Of a DNA stretch of 64,000 nt, positions 29,986 to 40,857 are shown one piece after another. The stretch covers positions 578 to 64,577 of the forward strand of contig NZ_CDCG01000031.1 of NCBI RefSeq assembly GCF_000819845.1. Reading direction: 5' to 3'. Position 1 is the stretch's first letter. Every line of letters begins with the position of its first letter. The translations under genes were made by a program, and so were the position numbers. This DNA comes from Aeromonas enteropelogenes. GTDB taxonomy: Bacteria; Pseudomonadota; Gammaproteobacteria; Enterobacterales; Aeromonadaceae. The notes under the pieces are model-generated. The model worked only from the letters and a program-made list of their open reading frames with translations, was not told where the DNA came from and did not search any database.

Positions 29986-30816
29986 TCAGGCGGGTTTGTG
30001 ATGACGATCCAGCCAGCCTTGCAGCAGACCCACCAGCAGGCCGACCAGATGAGCTGTGTTGGCGGTGTTGCCGAGCAGGTCGAAGAAGCCGAGGGCCAGC
30101 CAGAACAGCATGAAGCCCATCAGCGCCGGCGGCATGACGAGGCCGCAGGCCGGTTGCAGCTTGCTGCGCATCCAGCTGTAGCCGAGCAGTGCATAGACCA
30201 CGCCGGAGAGGCCGCCAAAGCGCGGGCCGCTGACGAAGAACTCGGCGATATTGGGCAGGGCGGCACCGACCAGCAGCAGGATCAAGAGCTTGCCGCTGCC
30301 GAGTCGCTGCTCAATCTGGCCTCCCAGATACCACCACCAGAGCAGGTTGAACACCAGGTGCAGCACCGAGAAGTGGATGAGGGCCGGGGTAAAGTAGCGC
30401 CACGCCTGCCAGTCGGTGAACTGGGCCAGGGTCGGGTGGAACGCCAGCTGATCGAAGATCGGCAGGCCGATGGCGTCGAGTCCGTAGATGGCCAGGCAGG
30501 CGATGATGACCACCAGAGTCAGCGGGCCGGCCTGATGGAGGAAATCGGTGATCGGATCCGTCATCCCCTTGCTGTAGTCGATGCGCGCATCAGCCCGACC
30601 GGATTGCCAGGAGGCTTCCATGTAACGGGGGTGGGTCGGCTCGGCCAGGAAACGCTTGACCTCCTGCTGGGCCTGGGCGAGGCGCTGCTCGTCCGCCAGC
30701 CAGACCGAGACGCCAAGCTCGGACTGGGTCAGCTCGCACGAGATGCCCAGGGTGGCGAGATAGTCCACCAGCGCCTGGGCCATGCGGGCGTTGTCGAGCA
30801 CCAGCAGCTGGATCAT
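29986..30816 (-). CDS. glpG: Rhomboid intramembrane serine protease GlpG
   Basis: GlpG cleaves membrane proteins within the bilayer. From the ATG at 30816 the protein has 276 residues: a cytoplasmic N-terminal domain (about 1-90) and then six membrane helices. The catalytic serine is in [11 protein letters not shown], the histidine in [11 protein letters not shown], and the structural [19 protein letters not shown] segment is present. The start overlaps the glpE stop (ATGA), so the two are coupled as in E. coli. The usual third partner glpR is not adjacent. Confidence 0.96.
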   Translation of the reverse strand: MIQLLVLDNARMAQALVDYLATLGISCELTQSELGVSVWLADEQRLAQAQQEVKRFLAEPTHPRYMEASWQSGRADARIDYSKGMTDPITDFLHQAGPLTLVVIIACLAIYGLDAIGLPIFDQLAFHPTLAQFTDWQAWRYFTPALIHFSVLHLVFNLLWWWYLGGQIEQRLGSGKLLILLLVGAALPNIAEFFVSGPRFGGLSGVVYALLGYSWMRSKLQPACGLVMPPALMGFMLFWLALGFFDLLGNTANTAHLVGLLVGLLQGWLDRHHKPA

Positions 30817-31136
30817 GCCTCGCCCGCCTCGACGGGGAACTCCTTGCGCCAGGCCTCGAAGCCGCCATCCAGGCTGTAGACCTCGTCGTAACCCTGTTGC
30901 AGCAGGTACTGGGCCGCCCCCTGGCTGCTGTTGCCGTGATAGCACATCACGATCACCGGGGTATCGAAGTCCACCTCGTTCATGAAGTGCACCAGGGTGC
31001 CATTGGTGAGGTGGAAGGCGCCGACCGCGTGGGCCGCCGCGAAGGATTGCGGGTCGCGAATATCGACCAGGCGGGCGTCACCGGCGGCGAGCTTCTGGTG
31101 GGCATCATGGGCACTGATATGGGCAAACTGGTCCAT
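30813..31136 (-). CDS. glpE: Thiosulfate sulfurtransferase GlpE
   Basis: GlpE is a single-domain rhodanese transferring sulfane sulfur from thiosulfate to thiols. The product (107 residues from the ATG at 31136, 109 from the ATG at 31142) has [21 protein letters not shown] and the active-site loop [33 protein letters not shown], in which the cysteine carries the persulfide. I prefer 31136 because AGGA lies seven bases ahead of it. Confidence 0.95.
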   Translation of the reverse strand: MDQFAHISAHDAHQKLAAGDARLVDIRDPQSFAAAHAVGAFHLTNGTLVHFMNEVDFDTPVIVMCYHGNSSQGAAQYLLQQGYDEVYSLDGGFEAWRKEFPVEAGEA

Positions 31137-31305
31137 TGACATGTCCTGCGAATAGGTGGATTACCGGCCAGTGTACCGCAAGCCGGCGCCGCCGCTAAGC
31201 CCGCAAAGTGTCGGGTTATTGCCGCCGGCGATCGCAATTTCCTTCAATATCGGGCCGGACTGGATGGCTAGGCTGGAGGCTCACTCTCTTGTTGGAAGGT
31301 ATGCC

Positions 31306-31893
31306 ATGGAAATGAGTCTGTTGCTGTCGATGGCCGGGTTTGCCCTGGCCATGTCCATCTCGCCCGGCCCGGTCAATCTGGTCGCCCTCGGCAGCGGAGC
31401 CCGTTACGGCTTTCTTGCCAGCCTGCGCCACGTGGTGGGGGCGACCCTGGGTTTCATCCTGCTGCTCCTGCTGATGGGGCTGGGGCTCGGCGCCGCCCTG
31501 TCGCAATGGCCGGTGGCAAGTGGCGCAATTCGCTGGGGTGGCATCCTCTTTCTCTGCTACATGGCCTGGCAGCTGGTGGCGGACAAGGGGGAGCTGGAGG
31601 AGGGGGGCGGAGTACCTCCCGCCTTTTGGTACGGCGCCCTGATGCAGTGGCTCAATCCCAAGGCCTGGCTGGCGGCCAGCATGGGGATGGGGGTCTATGG
31701 TGCCGTCGGCGGGAGCGGGCAGATGATGCTGTTCACAGGTATCTATCTGGTTATCTGCCTTTGCTCCATCGCTTGCTGGGCCTATGCCGGCAGCTATCTG
31801 CAGGGGCTGCTGCTCTCCCCGGTCCGGCTGCGCTGGTTCAACAGGGCCATGGCCCTGTTGTTGCTGTTGAGTGCGGCTTATCTGGTGCATTAA
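31306..31893 (+). CDS. LysE/RhtB-family amino-acid exporter
   Basis: The 195-residue membrane protein has about six helices and the family N terminus MSISPGPVNLVALGSGARYGFLAS, where the SPGP motif is diagnostic. PKAWLAASMGMGVY lies in the central part. Members export amino acids or derivatives. The ATG at 31306 has GGAAGG upstream; an extension to 31156 is open but not supported. It converges with an AraC-family gene, overlapping by four bases. Substrate is unknown. Confidence 0.87.
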   Translation: MEMSLLLSMAGFALAMSISPGPVNLVALGSGARYGFLASLRHVVGATLGFILLLLLMGLGLGAALSQWPVASGAIRWGGILFLCYMAWQLVADKGELEEGGGVPPAFWYGALMQWLNPKAWLAASMGMGVYGAVGGSGQMMLFTGIYLVICLCSIACWAYAGSYLQGLLLSPVRLRWFNRAMALLLLLSAAYLVH

Positions 31894-32723
31894 CCCTGAC
31901 GGGCAAGCTGTGACCTGTACTGGCCCGGGGTGGTGGCGACCCGCCGTTTGAACTGACGTTGGAAGTGGGCCTGATCGGCAAAGCCGCTCGCCAGCGCCAC
32001 CTCCGCCAGCGGCTGTCCCTGGCGCAGCAGGGTACGGGCGTGGCGGATGCGTTGATCGAGCAGATAGGCGTGGGGCGTCATGCCGTAGTGGCGGCTGAAG
32101 CTGCGCACGAAGTGGGACGGGGTAAGGCCGGCCACTGCGCTCAGCTGCTGCAGGGTCAGCATGCTGGCGCTGTCGTCCTGCATCAGCTCGGCTGCCCGCT
32201 GCAGGTGTTGCGGGGGGCGATCATCCCAGGTCGCCGGAGTCAACCTGGCCAACAGCTGGCGGCTGAACTGGTGGCAGGCCACCTCCCGGGCCAGGGTATC
32301 ATCCTCTTGAACCAGCTGGCGGGAAAGGCGCTGCAACCCTTGATACAGGAGGGGATCCCGGCTGGCGGTCATGTCGAAGGAGCGAAATTCGCTGCCCAAT
32401 CCCGCCTCCTCCTGCTGGCTGCGCAGCCAGTCCGTATCGAGATAGAACATCAGATAGGACCAGGGCTGATCCGCGACCGGGTTGCAGGCATGCACCTCTT
32501 CGGGGTTCATCAGCACTAGGCTGCCGCGGCCGACCTCCTGTCTGATGCGCTGGTTGAGATAGTGACTGTGGCCACCGGTGATGGCGCCGATGGAGAAGTG
32601 AGGGTGGCTGTGCTTGTCGTAGCAGACACGGCGGCCATCCTGTACCGCTCGCGCCTCGATAAAGGGCAGCGCAGGGTGCCCCCAGAACTGGTGGTGATCC
32701 TGCGCCGCCTTTTGCCTGCTCAT
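31890..32723 (-). CDS. AraC-family transcriptional regulator
   Basis: The 277-residue protein has an N-terminal AraC-type cupin domain (HSHPHFSIGAITGGHSHYLN, MNPEEVHACNP) and a C-terminal AraC DNA-binding domain (LQQLSAVAGLTPSHFVRSF, SRHYGMTPHAYLLDQRIRHA, LAEVALASGFADQAHFQRQF). It is convergent with a LysE-type exporter, a common pairing for this subfamily, so it may control that gene or an amino-acid utilisation locus. The ligand is unknown. Confidence 0.88.
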   Translation of the reverse strand: MSRQKAAQDHHQFWGHPALPFIEARAVQDGRRVCYDKHSHPHFSIGAITGGHSHYLNQRIRQEVGRGSLVLMNPEEVHACNPVADQPWSYLMFYLDTDWLRSQQEEAGLGSEFRSFDMTASRDPLLYQGLQRLSRQLVQEDDTLAREVACHQFSRQLLARLTPATWDDRPPQHLQRAAELMQDDSASMLTLQQLSAVAGLTPSHFVRSFSRHYGMTPHAYLLDQRIRHARTLLRQGQPLAEVALASGFADQAHFQRQFKRRVATTPGQYRSQLARQG

Positions 32724-32795
32724 CGGCCAGCCGTTCGGACACGTTTGCCACGCGATAGCGTGGTGGGTTGGTTCGGCGCTGGCCGCTGCAACTGG

Positions 32796-33497
<702 letters not shown>

Positions 33498-33511
33498 CGT
33501 GAGTCCTGTGT

Positions 33512-34279
33512 TTACGATTCGCCCAGATAGGCCTTGATCACCGCCGGGTTGTTGCGGATCTCATCCGGTTTGCCATGGGCCAGCGGGGTGCCCTGGCTGA
33601 CCACGAAGATGCGGTTGGAGATGCCCATCACCAGCTTCATATCGTGCTCTATCAACAACACTGACACACCGAACTCGTCCCGCAGGTTCATGATGAGCTC
33701 GTTGAGCTCGTCGGTCTCTTTCGGGTTGAGGCCCGCGGCCGGCTCGTCCAGCATCAGCAGTTCGGGGCGGGTCGCCATGCAGCGGGCGATCTCGAGGCGA
33801 CGCTGCTGGCCGTAGGCCAGGTTGCCGGCGGCGCGGTTGGCGAGATCCTTGAGCCCCACCTTGTCGAGCCAGAAGCCGGCCTGATCCAGTCCCTCCAGCT
33901 CGGCCCGGCGAAAGGCCGGGGTCTTGAACAGTCCGGCGAGAAAGCCGGTGTTGAGGTGCTGGTGCTGGGCGACCAGAAGGTTCTCCACCGCCGTCATCTC
34001 CTTGAACAGCCGTACGTGCTGGAAGGTGCGCACGATTCCCTTGCGGGCTATTTTGTGGCCGGGCAGCCCCTGGATCTCCTCACCCTTGTAGCGGATCACG
34101 CCGCCGGTCGGGCGATAGAAGCCGGTCAGGCAGTTGAAGATGGTAGTTTTGCCCGCCCCGTTGGGACCTATGATGGAGATCACCTCGCCCTTCTCGACAT
34201 CCAGCTCGACACCGTTGACCGCCAGCAGGCCGCCGAAGCGCATCGACAGATTGGAGACTTCCATTAACTTGTTGCTCAT
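33512..34279 (-). CDS. livG: Branched-chain amino-acid ABC transporter ATPase LivG
   Basis: The 255-residue ATPase (from the ATG at 34279, the same length as E. coli LivG) has Walker A GPNGAGKTTIFNCLTGFY, signature LAYGQQRRLEIARCMA, Walker B LLMLDEPAAGLNPKE and LLIEHDMKLVM. It pairs with LivF beneath LivH/LivM. Its start region is imitated about 100 bases upstream at the livM stop. The ribosome site GGAGGAG lies at the end of that duplicated stretch. Confidence 0.96.
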   Translation of the reverse strand: MSNKLMEVSNLSMRFGGLLAVNGVELDVEKGEVISIIGPNGAGKTTIFNCLTGFYRPTGGVIRYKGEEIQGLPGHKIARKGIVRTFQHVRLFKEMTAVENLLVAQHQHLNTGFLAGLFKTPAFRRAELEGLDQAGFWLDKVGLKDLANRAAGNLAYGQQRRLEIARCMATRPELLMLDEPAAGLNPKETDELNELIMNLRDEFGVSVLLIEHDMKLVMGISNRIFVVSQGTPLAHGKPDEIRNNPAVIKAYLGES

Positions 34280-34392
34280 GGGCGCGGCTCCTCCGTCAGT
34301 TGGCAGAGTGCCGGACGGCGTGCCGATCCGGTCGGGGAGCACATCGGCCGGGTTGAGACTTCCAACAATATGTTGCTCATTTGCGCAGCTCC
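34249..34392 (-). repeat. Imperfect duplication of the livM/livG junction with a bridging mini-ORF
   Basis: On the minus strand the livM end and livG-like start GGAGCTGCGCAAATGAGCAA is repeated about 100 bases on as GGAGCCGCGCCCATGAGCAA, the latter at the real livG start. Similarity continues into the coding sequence (GGAAGTCTC in both). The first copy's ATG overlaps the livM stop and opens a 34-codon frame (34276-34380) beginning MSNILLEVS, against MSNKLMEVS in LivG. Its stop overlaps the true livG ATG. Confidence 0.75.
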
Positions 34393-35644
34393 AGGTGGGG
34401 ACGGGTCATCGGCAGCAATCCTTGTGGCCGCCAGATCATCATGAACACCATCAAGAGGCCGAACATCAGCATGCGGTACTCGTTGAATTCACGGGCCAGT
34501 TCCGGCAATACCGTCATCACGATGGCGGCCAGTACCACCCCGATCTGGGAGCCCATGCCGCCCAGTACCACGATCGCCAGCACTATGGCCGACTCGATGA
34601 AGACGAAGGATTCCGGGCTGATGAAGCCCTGGCGCGAGGCGAAGAAGCTGCCGGCAAACCCCGCGAAGCAGGCGCCTATGGTGAAGGCGGTCAGCTTGAT
34701 GATGGTGGGGTTGAGGCCGAGCGACTTGCAGGCGATCTCGTCTTCCCGCAGCGCTTCCCAGGCACGGCCCAGCGGCATGCGCAGCAGGCGGTTGATGACG
34801 AACAGGGTCGCCACCACCAGCACCAGCGCCATCAGGTAGAGAAAGATCACCTTGTGGTTGGCGTTATAGGTGATGCCGAAGAACTCGTGGAAGGTCTCGA
34901 AGCCGCCATCCTTGACGGTGCGGTTGAATTCCAGGCCACCGAGCGTTGGCTTGGGAATGCCGGAGATACCGTTCGGGCCGCCGGTCAGGCTGGTCATGTT
35001 GTTGAGCAGGATGCGGATGATCTCGCCGAATCCCAGGGTAACGATGGCCAGGTAATCCCCCCGCAGCCGCAGCACGGGGAAGCCGAGCAGGAAGCCGAAG
35101 GTAGCCGCCATCAGGCCGGCAATGGGCAGGCACTCCCAGAAGCTCAGGCCGAAGTAGCTGTTGAGTAGGGCGTAGCTGTAGGCACCGACCGCGTAGAAGC
35201 CGACATAGCCCAGATCCAACAGGCCGGCGAGGCCCACCACCACGTTCAGGCCCAGACCCAGCATGATGTAGATAAGCGTCAGGGTGGCGAGATCAATGGC
35301 ACCGCGAGAGGCCATGAAGGGCCAGCTCACCGCAAACAGCAGTACCAGCACAGCGGTGAGGTTATAGAGTTTGGGTGCCTCCTCCGGGCTCGGCAGCACC
35401 AGCTTGGTGAAGCCAACCGAGAAGCCACTGATGGAGGCCTGGAACAGGCGCGCGATCTGGCCACGCAGCATCTGGAACCAGAACACCAGGGTGGCGCCGC
35501 CCAGCAGCCAGGCCAGCGACACATCGAGGCGACTCACTACCAGCAGGCGGGAACCGTCGGTCTCGAGCTTGAAGCCCAGCAGCCAGAAGGAGAGCACCAG
35601 CAGCACCAGGCTGGCGATACAGGCATGGATAAATTGGTGTTTCA

Positions 35645-35648
<4 letters not shown>
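34377..35648 (-). CDS. livM: Branched-chain amino-acid ABC transporter permease LivM
   Basis: LivM forms the membrane channel with LivH. The 423-residue protein has the extended N-terminal region with two or three extra helices typical of LivM. The conserved core follows: [32 protein letters not shown] (given as the recognisable segment around [19 protein letters not shown]), [18 protein letters not shown] and [22 protein letters not shown], which is the ATPase-contact loop. The start overlaps the livH stop. Confidence 0.95.
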
Positions 35649-36571
<923 letters not shown>

Positions 36572-36605
36572 ACTGCGTTCCCTGTACTTGCCCGCAAAGA
36601 GAGGA

Positions 36606-36627
36606 GGGGGTGAACAGGTTCACCCCC
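36606..36627 (-). terminator. Hairpin between livK and livH
   Basis: A perfect ten-base-pair stem (GGGGGTGAAC / GTTCACCCCC, two-base centre) lies in the short gap between the binding-protein gene and livH, without a strong T-run. Such hairpins commonly protect the binding-protein transcript or partially terminate, giving more binding protein than membrane components. Confidence 0.6.
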
Positions 36628-36638
36628 GGATCGGCAGA

Positions 36639-37760
36639 TTATTTGACTTGGCTGGAGGAACCGTCGGCGTGCCACTGGAAGACGCCGAACTCGAAGCCTT
36701 TCAGGTCACCATTCGGTGCCCAGGTCAGCGGACCCATGACGGTATCGATCGGTGCGGCCTTGATGGCGGCGGCGACGGCAGCCGGATCATCTTCACCCGC
36801 CTTGGCGATACCGGCAGCCAGGGTCTGCACCGCGGCATAGGTGGTCCACACGAACGGGCCGGATGAGTCCTGGCCCTTCTCCTTGAATGCCGCGACCAGC
36901 GGGGCGTTGGCCGGCACCAAGTCATACTTGTTCGGCAGGGTGACCAGCAGGCCTTCGGAAGCCGGGCCACCGATGGCGGAGATGTCCTTGTTACCCACCC
37001 CTTCCGGACCCATGAACTTGGCCTTCAGACCCTTCTCACCAGCCTGGCGCAGGATCAGGCCCAGCTCGGGGTGATAGCCGCCGTAGTAGACGAAGTCGAC
37101 GTTCTCTTTCTGCAACTTGGCGATCAGGGCGGAGAAATCCTTGTCACCGGCGGTGATACCCTCGAACGCCACCACCTTGACGCCCGCCTTGTCCAGCGCC
37201 GCTTTCACGCTGGAGGCGATGCCTTCACCATACTGCTTCTTGTCGTGGATGACGGCCACGCGCTGGGGCTTGACCTGCTCGATGATGTACTTGGCAGCTG
37301 TGGGGCCCTGATCGCTGTCCAGGCCGATGGTACGCAGTACCAGCTGATAGCCGCGTTCGGTGATCTTGGGGTTGGTGGAGGCCGGGGTCACCATCAGGAT
37401 CCCTTCATCTTCATAGATGTCGGAGGCGGGCAGGGTGTTGTCGGAGCAGAGGTGGCCGACCACGAACTTGACGCCGTCATTGACCACCTTGTTGGCGACA
37501 GCGACCGCCTGCTTGGGATCGCAGGCGTCGTCATAGATGACCGCCTCGATCTGCTTGCCATTGATGCCGCCAGCCTTGTTGATCTGCTCGACCGCCATCT
37601 TGCCGCCGGTAAACTGCATGTCACCGTACTGGGCGACCGGGCCGGTCACCGGGCCGGCGATGCCGATCTTGACCGTATCGGCTGCATGGACCATTGAGGC
37701 CGATCCAAACAGAGCCAAAGAAACCGCTGCTCTTACCGCCATTTTTCCGAAGTTATTCAT
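36639..37760 (-). CDS. livK: Branched-chain amino-acid ABC transporter binding protein
   Basis: The 373-residue periplasmic protein begins with a signal peptide ([19 protein letters not shown], cleavage near VHAA-DT). The LivJ/LivK fold follows: [79 protein letters not shown] and the C-terminal [19 protein letters not shown]. It captures Leu/Ile/Val for LivHMGF and heads the operon. LivJ versus LivK naming is arbitrary here. Confidence 0.93.
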   Translation of the reverse strand: MNNFGKMAVRAAVSLALFGSASMVHAADTVKIGIAGPVTGPVAQYGDMQFTGGKMAVEQINKAGGINGKQIEAVIYDDACDPKQAVAVANKVVNDGVKFVVGHLCSDNTLPASDIYEDEGILMVTPASTNPKITERGYQLVLRTIGLDSDQGPTAAKYIIEQVKPQRVAVIHDKKQYGEGIASSVKAALDKAGVKVVAFEGITAGDKDFSALIAKLQKENVDFVYYGGYHPELGLILRQAGEKGLKAKFMGPEGVGNKDISAIGGPASEGLLVTLPNKYDLVPANAPLVAAFKEKGQDSSGPFVWTTYAAVQTLAAGIAKAGEDDPAAVAAAIKAAPIDTVMGPLTWAPNGDLKGFEFGVFQWHADGSSSQVK

Positions 37761-38194
37761 TGATTCGTCCCTTAATCAGTGGATTGTTTCATTTCCATGT
37801 GCCATTCCGGATCCTGATCCTACCTGTCCGGCAATATTTAAGGTTCTATCATTCCTCACGGGGCAATAACAAGCTGTTAAAGATACTGACCAGAGCGGGT
37901 CGAAAGCGCTTATTTTGAAATAAACAACCTGTTTTAAATCTTGGTTTGGAATTTAATATTGATATATTGAGTTAACAACTGGGCAACAAGGCGTGGTTGT
38001 GATGAAGTGTAGAGGATTAATCTGGCGATATTTTACTCTGATGCTGCTCCCATTTTGACCATAATCCGTTTGCGCAAATAGAAATGAACGCCTAAATTAG
38101 CCAGCATTGACAAATCGCTGGCAGTGCTCGTTAAAACCAAGCCTTTATTCGGGAAATCTGCTAATGTTCCGCCTTTGACAGTCAGGAGACAGAG
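37761..38194. promoter_or_regulatory. Divergent intergenic region livK / LacI-family gene
   Basis: This AT-rich 434-base gap holds the promoters of the divergent livK operon and the regulator gene; no gene is evident. A TTGACA at 38107-38112 is a likely -35 for the regulator, with a poor -10. The palindrome TTTGCGCAAA at 38069-38078 with a central CpG resembles LacI-family half-sites and may be an autoregulatory operator. An AGGAGA ribosome site lies just before 38195. Confidence 0.45.
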
Positions 38195-39199
38195 ATGGCC
38201 ACTATCAAGGATGTCGCCTCCCGAGCGGGCGTATCCATCTCCACCGTCTCACATGTGCTCAACCACACTCGCCGGGTCAGCGAAGACGCGACCCAGAAAG
38301 TGCTTGAGGCGGTGGCAGAACTCAACTACGCGCCCAACTCGGTCGCGCGCAGTCTGAAAATCAATTCAACCAAGACCATAGGCATGCTGGTGACCACCAG
38401 CGTGAACCCCTTCTTCGCGGAAGTGGTGCAAGGTGTGGAAGCGTACTGCTTCGAACAGGGTTACAGCCTGATCCTGTGCAACACCGAGAACCAGCCGCCC
38501 CGTCAGCAGCACTATCTGCGCATGCTGATGGAGAAGCGGGTCGATGGCCTGCTGGTGTTGGGAACCGACATCGACACTCCGTTGCGCGACATGCTGCGCA
38601 TCCACAAGAACGTGCCCCAGGTGGTGCTGGATTGGGGAACCGAGTGCGATTTCGCCAACGTGATCAACGATAACGCCCGCATCGGTGCGCGCCTTGCGGT
38701 GCGCCACCTGCTGGAGCTGGGTCACACCGACATCGTCTGCATCACCGGACATCTTGCCAAGCCCACCACCCAGCAGCGACTGGACGGGGTGCGCGATGCC
38801 CTGGGCGAGCGCGGCATGACCCTGAAGGATGAACAGATCTTCGAAGGGGATTACGAGAGCCAGAGCGGGTTCGACCAGATGCAGCGCATCCTGGCCCTGC
38901 AGCCTCGTCCGACCGCGGTGTTTGCCTTTGATGATCCCATGGCGATCGGTGCCATCTGCGCCGCCTGGGAAGCCGGGGTCAAGGTGCCGGACGACATCTC
39001 CATCATCGGTTATGACGACGTCGAGATGGCGCGCTTCTCCAGCCCGCCGCTTACCACCATCCGTCATCCCAAGGCGGAACTGGGCCAGCTGGCAGTCAAG
39101 CAGCTGGTGAGCCGGATCCGCAACAAGGAGCAGGAAGTGGAGTCGATGACGGTCGAGCCCGAGCTCATCGTCCGCCGTTCGGTGAAAGCCCTGCGCTGA
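38195..39199 (+). CDS. LacI/GalR-family transcriptional regulator (RbsR/PurR-like)
   Basis: The 334-residue repressor has the N-terminal LacI helix-turn-helix (MATIKDVASRAGVSISTVSHVLN) with hinge helix NSVARSLKINSTKTIG. The periplasmic-binding-protein-like core follows (NPFFAEVVQGVEAYCFEQGYSLILCNTE, quoted as the segment AEVVQGVEAYCFEQGYSLIL; PTAVFAFDDPMAIGA; IIGYDDVEMARFSSPPLTTI). It resembles RbsR more than PurR. No ribose genes are adjacent, so the effector is uncertain. A strong terminator follows. Confidence 0.9.
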   Translation: MATIKDVASRAGVSISTVSHVLNHTRRVSEDATQKVLEAVAELNYAPNSVARSLKINSTKTIGMLVTTSVNPFFAEVVQGVEAYCFEQGYSLILCNTENQPPRQQHYLRMLMEKRVDGLLVLGTDIDTPLRDMLRIHKNVPQVVLDWGTECDFANVINDNARIGARLAVRHLLELGHTDIVCITGHLAKPTTQQRLDGVRDALGERGMTLKDEQIFEGDYESQSGFDQMQRILALQPRPTAVFAFDDPMAIGAICAAWEAGVKVPDDISIIGYDDVEMARFSSPPLTTIRHPKAELGQLAVKQLVSRIRNKEQEVESMTVEPELIVRRSVKALR

Positions 39200-39222
39200 T
39201 TGCCATCCAGTATGGACACCAC

Positions 39223-39256
39223 GAAAAACCCCCTCGTCAGCGAGGGGGTTTTTGTT
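39223..39256 (+). terminator. Intrinsic terminator after the LacI-family gene
   Basis: The stem ACCCCCTCG/CGAGGGGGT with loop TCAG is followed by TTTTTGTTTG, 30 bases after the stop codon. Confidence 0.9.
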
Positions 39257-39389
39257 TGTGGTGATGGCACTTCATGTGGTGGTGGGTAGTCTGGGATGAA
39301 TCTCCTCCTCTGCCCATGTAGATCAAAATAATCAAACCAGATGTTAGTTACCCTGTTCCCCTTATCCTGATGTGCGTAGTGAGGGAAGA

Positions 39390-40607
39390 GTGAGCCTGAT
39401 CGAAGCCGTGACCCTGGCCTGTGGCCTGGTCTATCTGGTGCTGTTGCAGTGGCAGGAGAGGGCCGGTCGCTCCTGGTTCTTCTCTCTCTCCCTGCTGGCT
39501 GCCGCCTGGCTGGTGGCGGCGGATGTCACCCTCTGGTTCGCACTGGGGCTGGTGGTTGCGGCGCTCGCCTTGCTCAGCCGAACCCGGCTATTGCCACTTC
39601 TGGGTCAGCTCGACGGCCAGTTGCTGCGGGCCTGGACTCGCCACCTGCTGCTGCTTTCCTGGGGGCTGGTGACGGTGCAATATGGCCTTTATATCTGGCA
39701 ACTGGGGCAGGGAACGCCTCCCTGGCTGATGCGCCCGGACGTGGTGGATGGCTTCCTGCCCATCGCCGGCGGGCTCGGGCTGCGGGCCTGGCTGAGCCAG
39801 GGCATCATGGATCCCCACCATCCGGCCGCCACCGTCACAGTGTTGGTGCTCTCTCTGTCGGCCCTGCTGTTTGGGCGGGCGTTCTGCGCCTGGTTCTGCC
39901 CGCTTGGCCTGGCGGGGGAGTGGCTGCATCGGCTGCGCAGCCGGGTATTGCCAGGGGAATGGACGCCGCCGCTCTGGCTGGATCTGATCCTGCGTGGCCA
40001 GAAGTTTCTGGTGCTTGGCTTTCTGCTGTTCATCGTGCTGCTCGCGGTACCGGATGCCGCCCTGCCCGGCTACTTCGCCAGCACCTATCACCAGGCGGCG
40101 GACATGAAGATGGGGGCCTTCTTCTTCAACCTGGCCCTGATCTCAGGCCTGTGTCTCGGCTGGGTTTTGCTGCTCACCGCCGCTTTCCGTCAGGGTTTCT
40201 GCCGCTATCTCTGCCCTTATGGTGCCTGGCTCGCCCTGCTGGGCCTGCTGACGCCCCTGCGCATCCGCCGGGATCCGGCCCGCTGCCTGCGAAGCGTCGG
40301 TCACGATTGTGACAAGTGCAGCCGGGCTTGCCCGTCCCGTATCCAGGTGCACCAGCTGATTGCGGTGCGCAGCCTCGAATGCACCAGCTGCCTGAGCTGT
40401 GTGGCTGCCTGCCCGAAGCGGGCCGATGCCCTCGCGCTGGGCACCCGGCGTCGTCGGCTCATGCCTCGCTGGCTGCTGGCGCTGCTCTGCCTGTTGTTGC
40501 TGATCTTGCCGCTGCTCGCCTATGGTGTGCTGGGATTCTGGGTCAGCCAGACCCCGCTGGAGGTGCGCAGCCATCTGCTTCAAATCCTGCCGCAACTTAG
40601 CCATTGA
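39390..40607 (+). CDS. Membrane 4Fe-4S ferredoxin-type electron transport protein (YccM/NapH-like)
   Basis: The 405-residue protein (GTG at 39390 behind GAGG; an earlier GTG at 39372 is possible) has about six to eight membrane helices. It shows the NapH/CcoG-type motifs AFCAWFCPLGLAGE and GFCRYLCPYGAWLALLGLL. Two 4Fe-4S clusters follow: CDKCSRACP and CTSCLSCVAACP. Relatives pass electrons from quinol or an inner-membrane donor to periplasmic or maturation partners. No partner reductase is adjacent, so the role is open. Confidence 0.83.
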   Translation: MSLIEAVTLACGLVYLVLLQWQERAGRSWFFSLSLLAAAWLVAADVTLWFALGLVVAALALLSRTRLLPLLGQLDGQLLRAWTRHLLLLSWGLVTVQYGLYIWQLGQGTPPWLMRPDVVDGFLPIAGGLGLRAWLSQGIMDPHHPAATVTVLVLSLSALLFGRAFCAWFCPLGLAGEWLHRLRSRVLPGEWTPPLWLDLILRGQKFLVLGFLLFIVLLAVPDAALPGYFASTYHQAADMKMGAFFFNLALISGLCLGWVLLLTAAFRQGFCRYLCPYGAWLALLGLLTPLRIRRDPARCLRSVGHDCDKCSRACPSRIQVHQLIAVRSLECTSCLSCVAACPKRADALALGTRRRRLMPRWLLALLCLLLLILPLLAYGVLGFWVSQTPLEVRSHLLQILPQLSH

Positions 40608-40857
40608 GTGGCCGGGGCGGGTGATCTGCCTTCGAATAGGGCACGGGATTTGATACCTGACGGGCTGGCAGGTAAAGTCGCACGGGTGAAACGTTGAGCA
40701 GGGGCGTTGAAACATTTTCGAACGAGCCCGCTTTATGTTTCATCTTCTTTATGAAAACAACATCTTGTCGCCTGCCAGCGTGCGGGCGGCCGTCAGGGCG
40801 TAGCCATGGCTGCGCCATTTCTTTGCAGTGCAAACAGGGCAGGAGTAAAGGGGATTT
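40608..40857. promoter_or_regulatory. Intergenic region before the aromatic amino-acid permease gene
   Basis: A 250-base gap with no supported gene. It should hold the promoter of the permease at 40858, whose start is preceded by AGGAG at about 40841. I found no clear TyrR or TrpR box. Confidence 0.35.
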
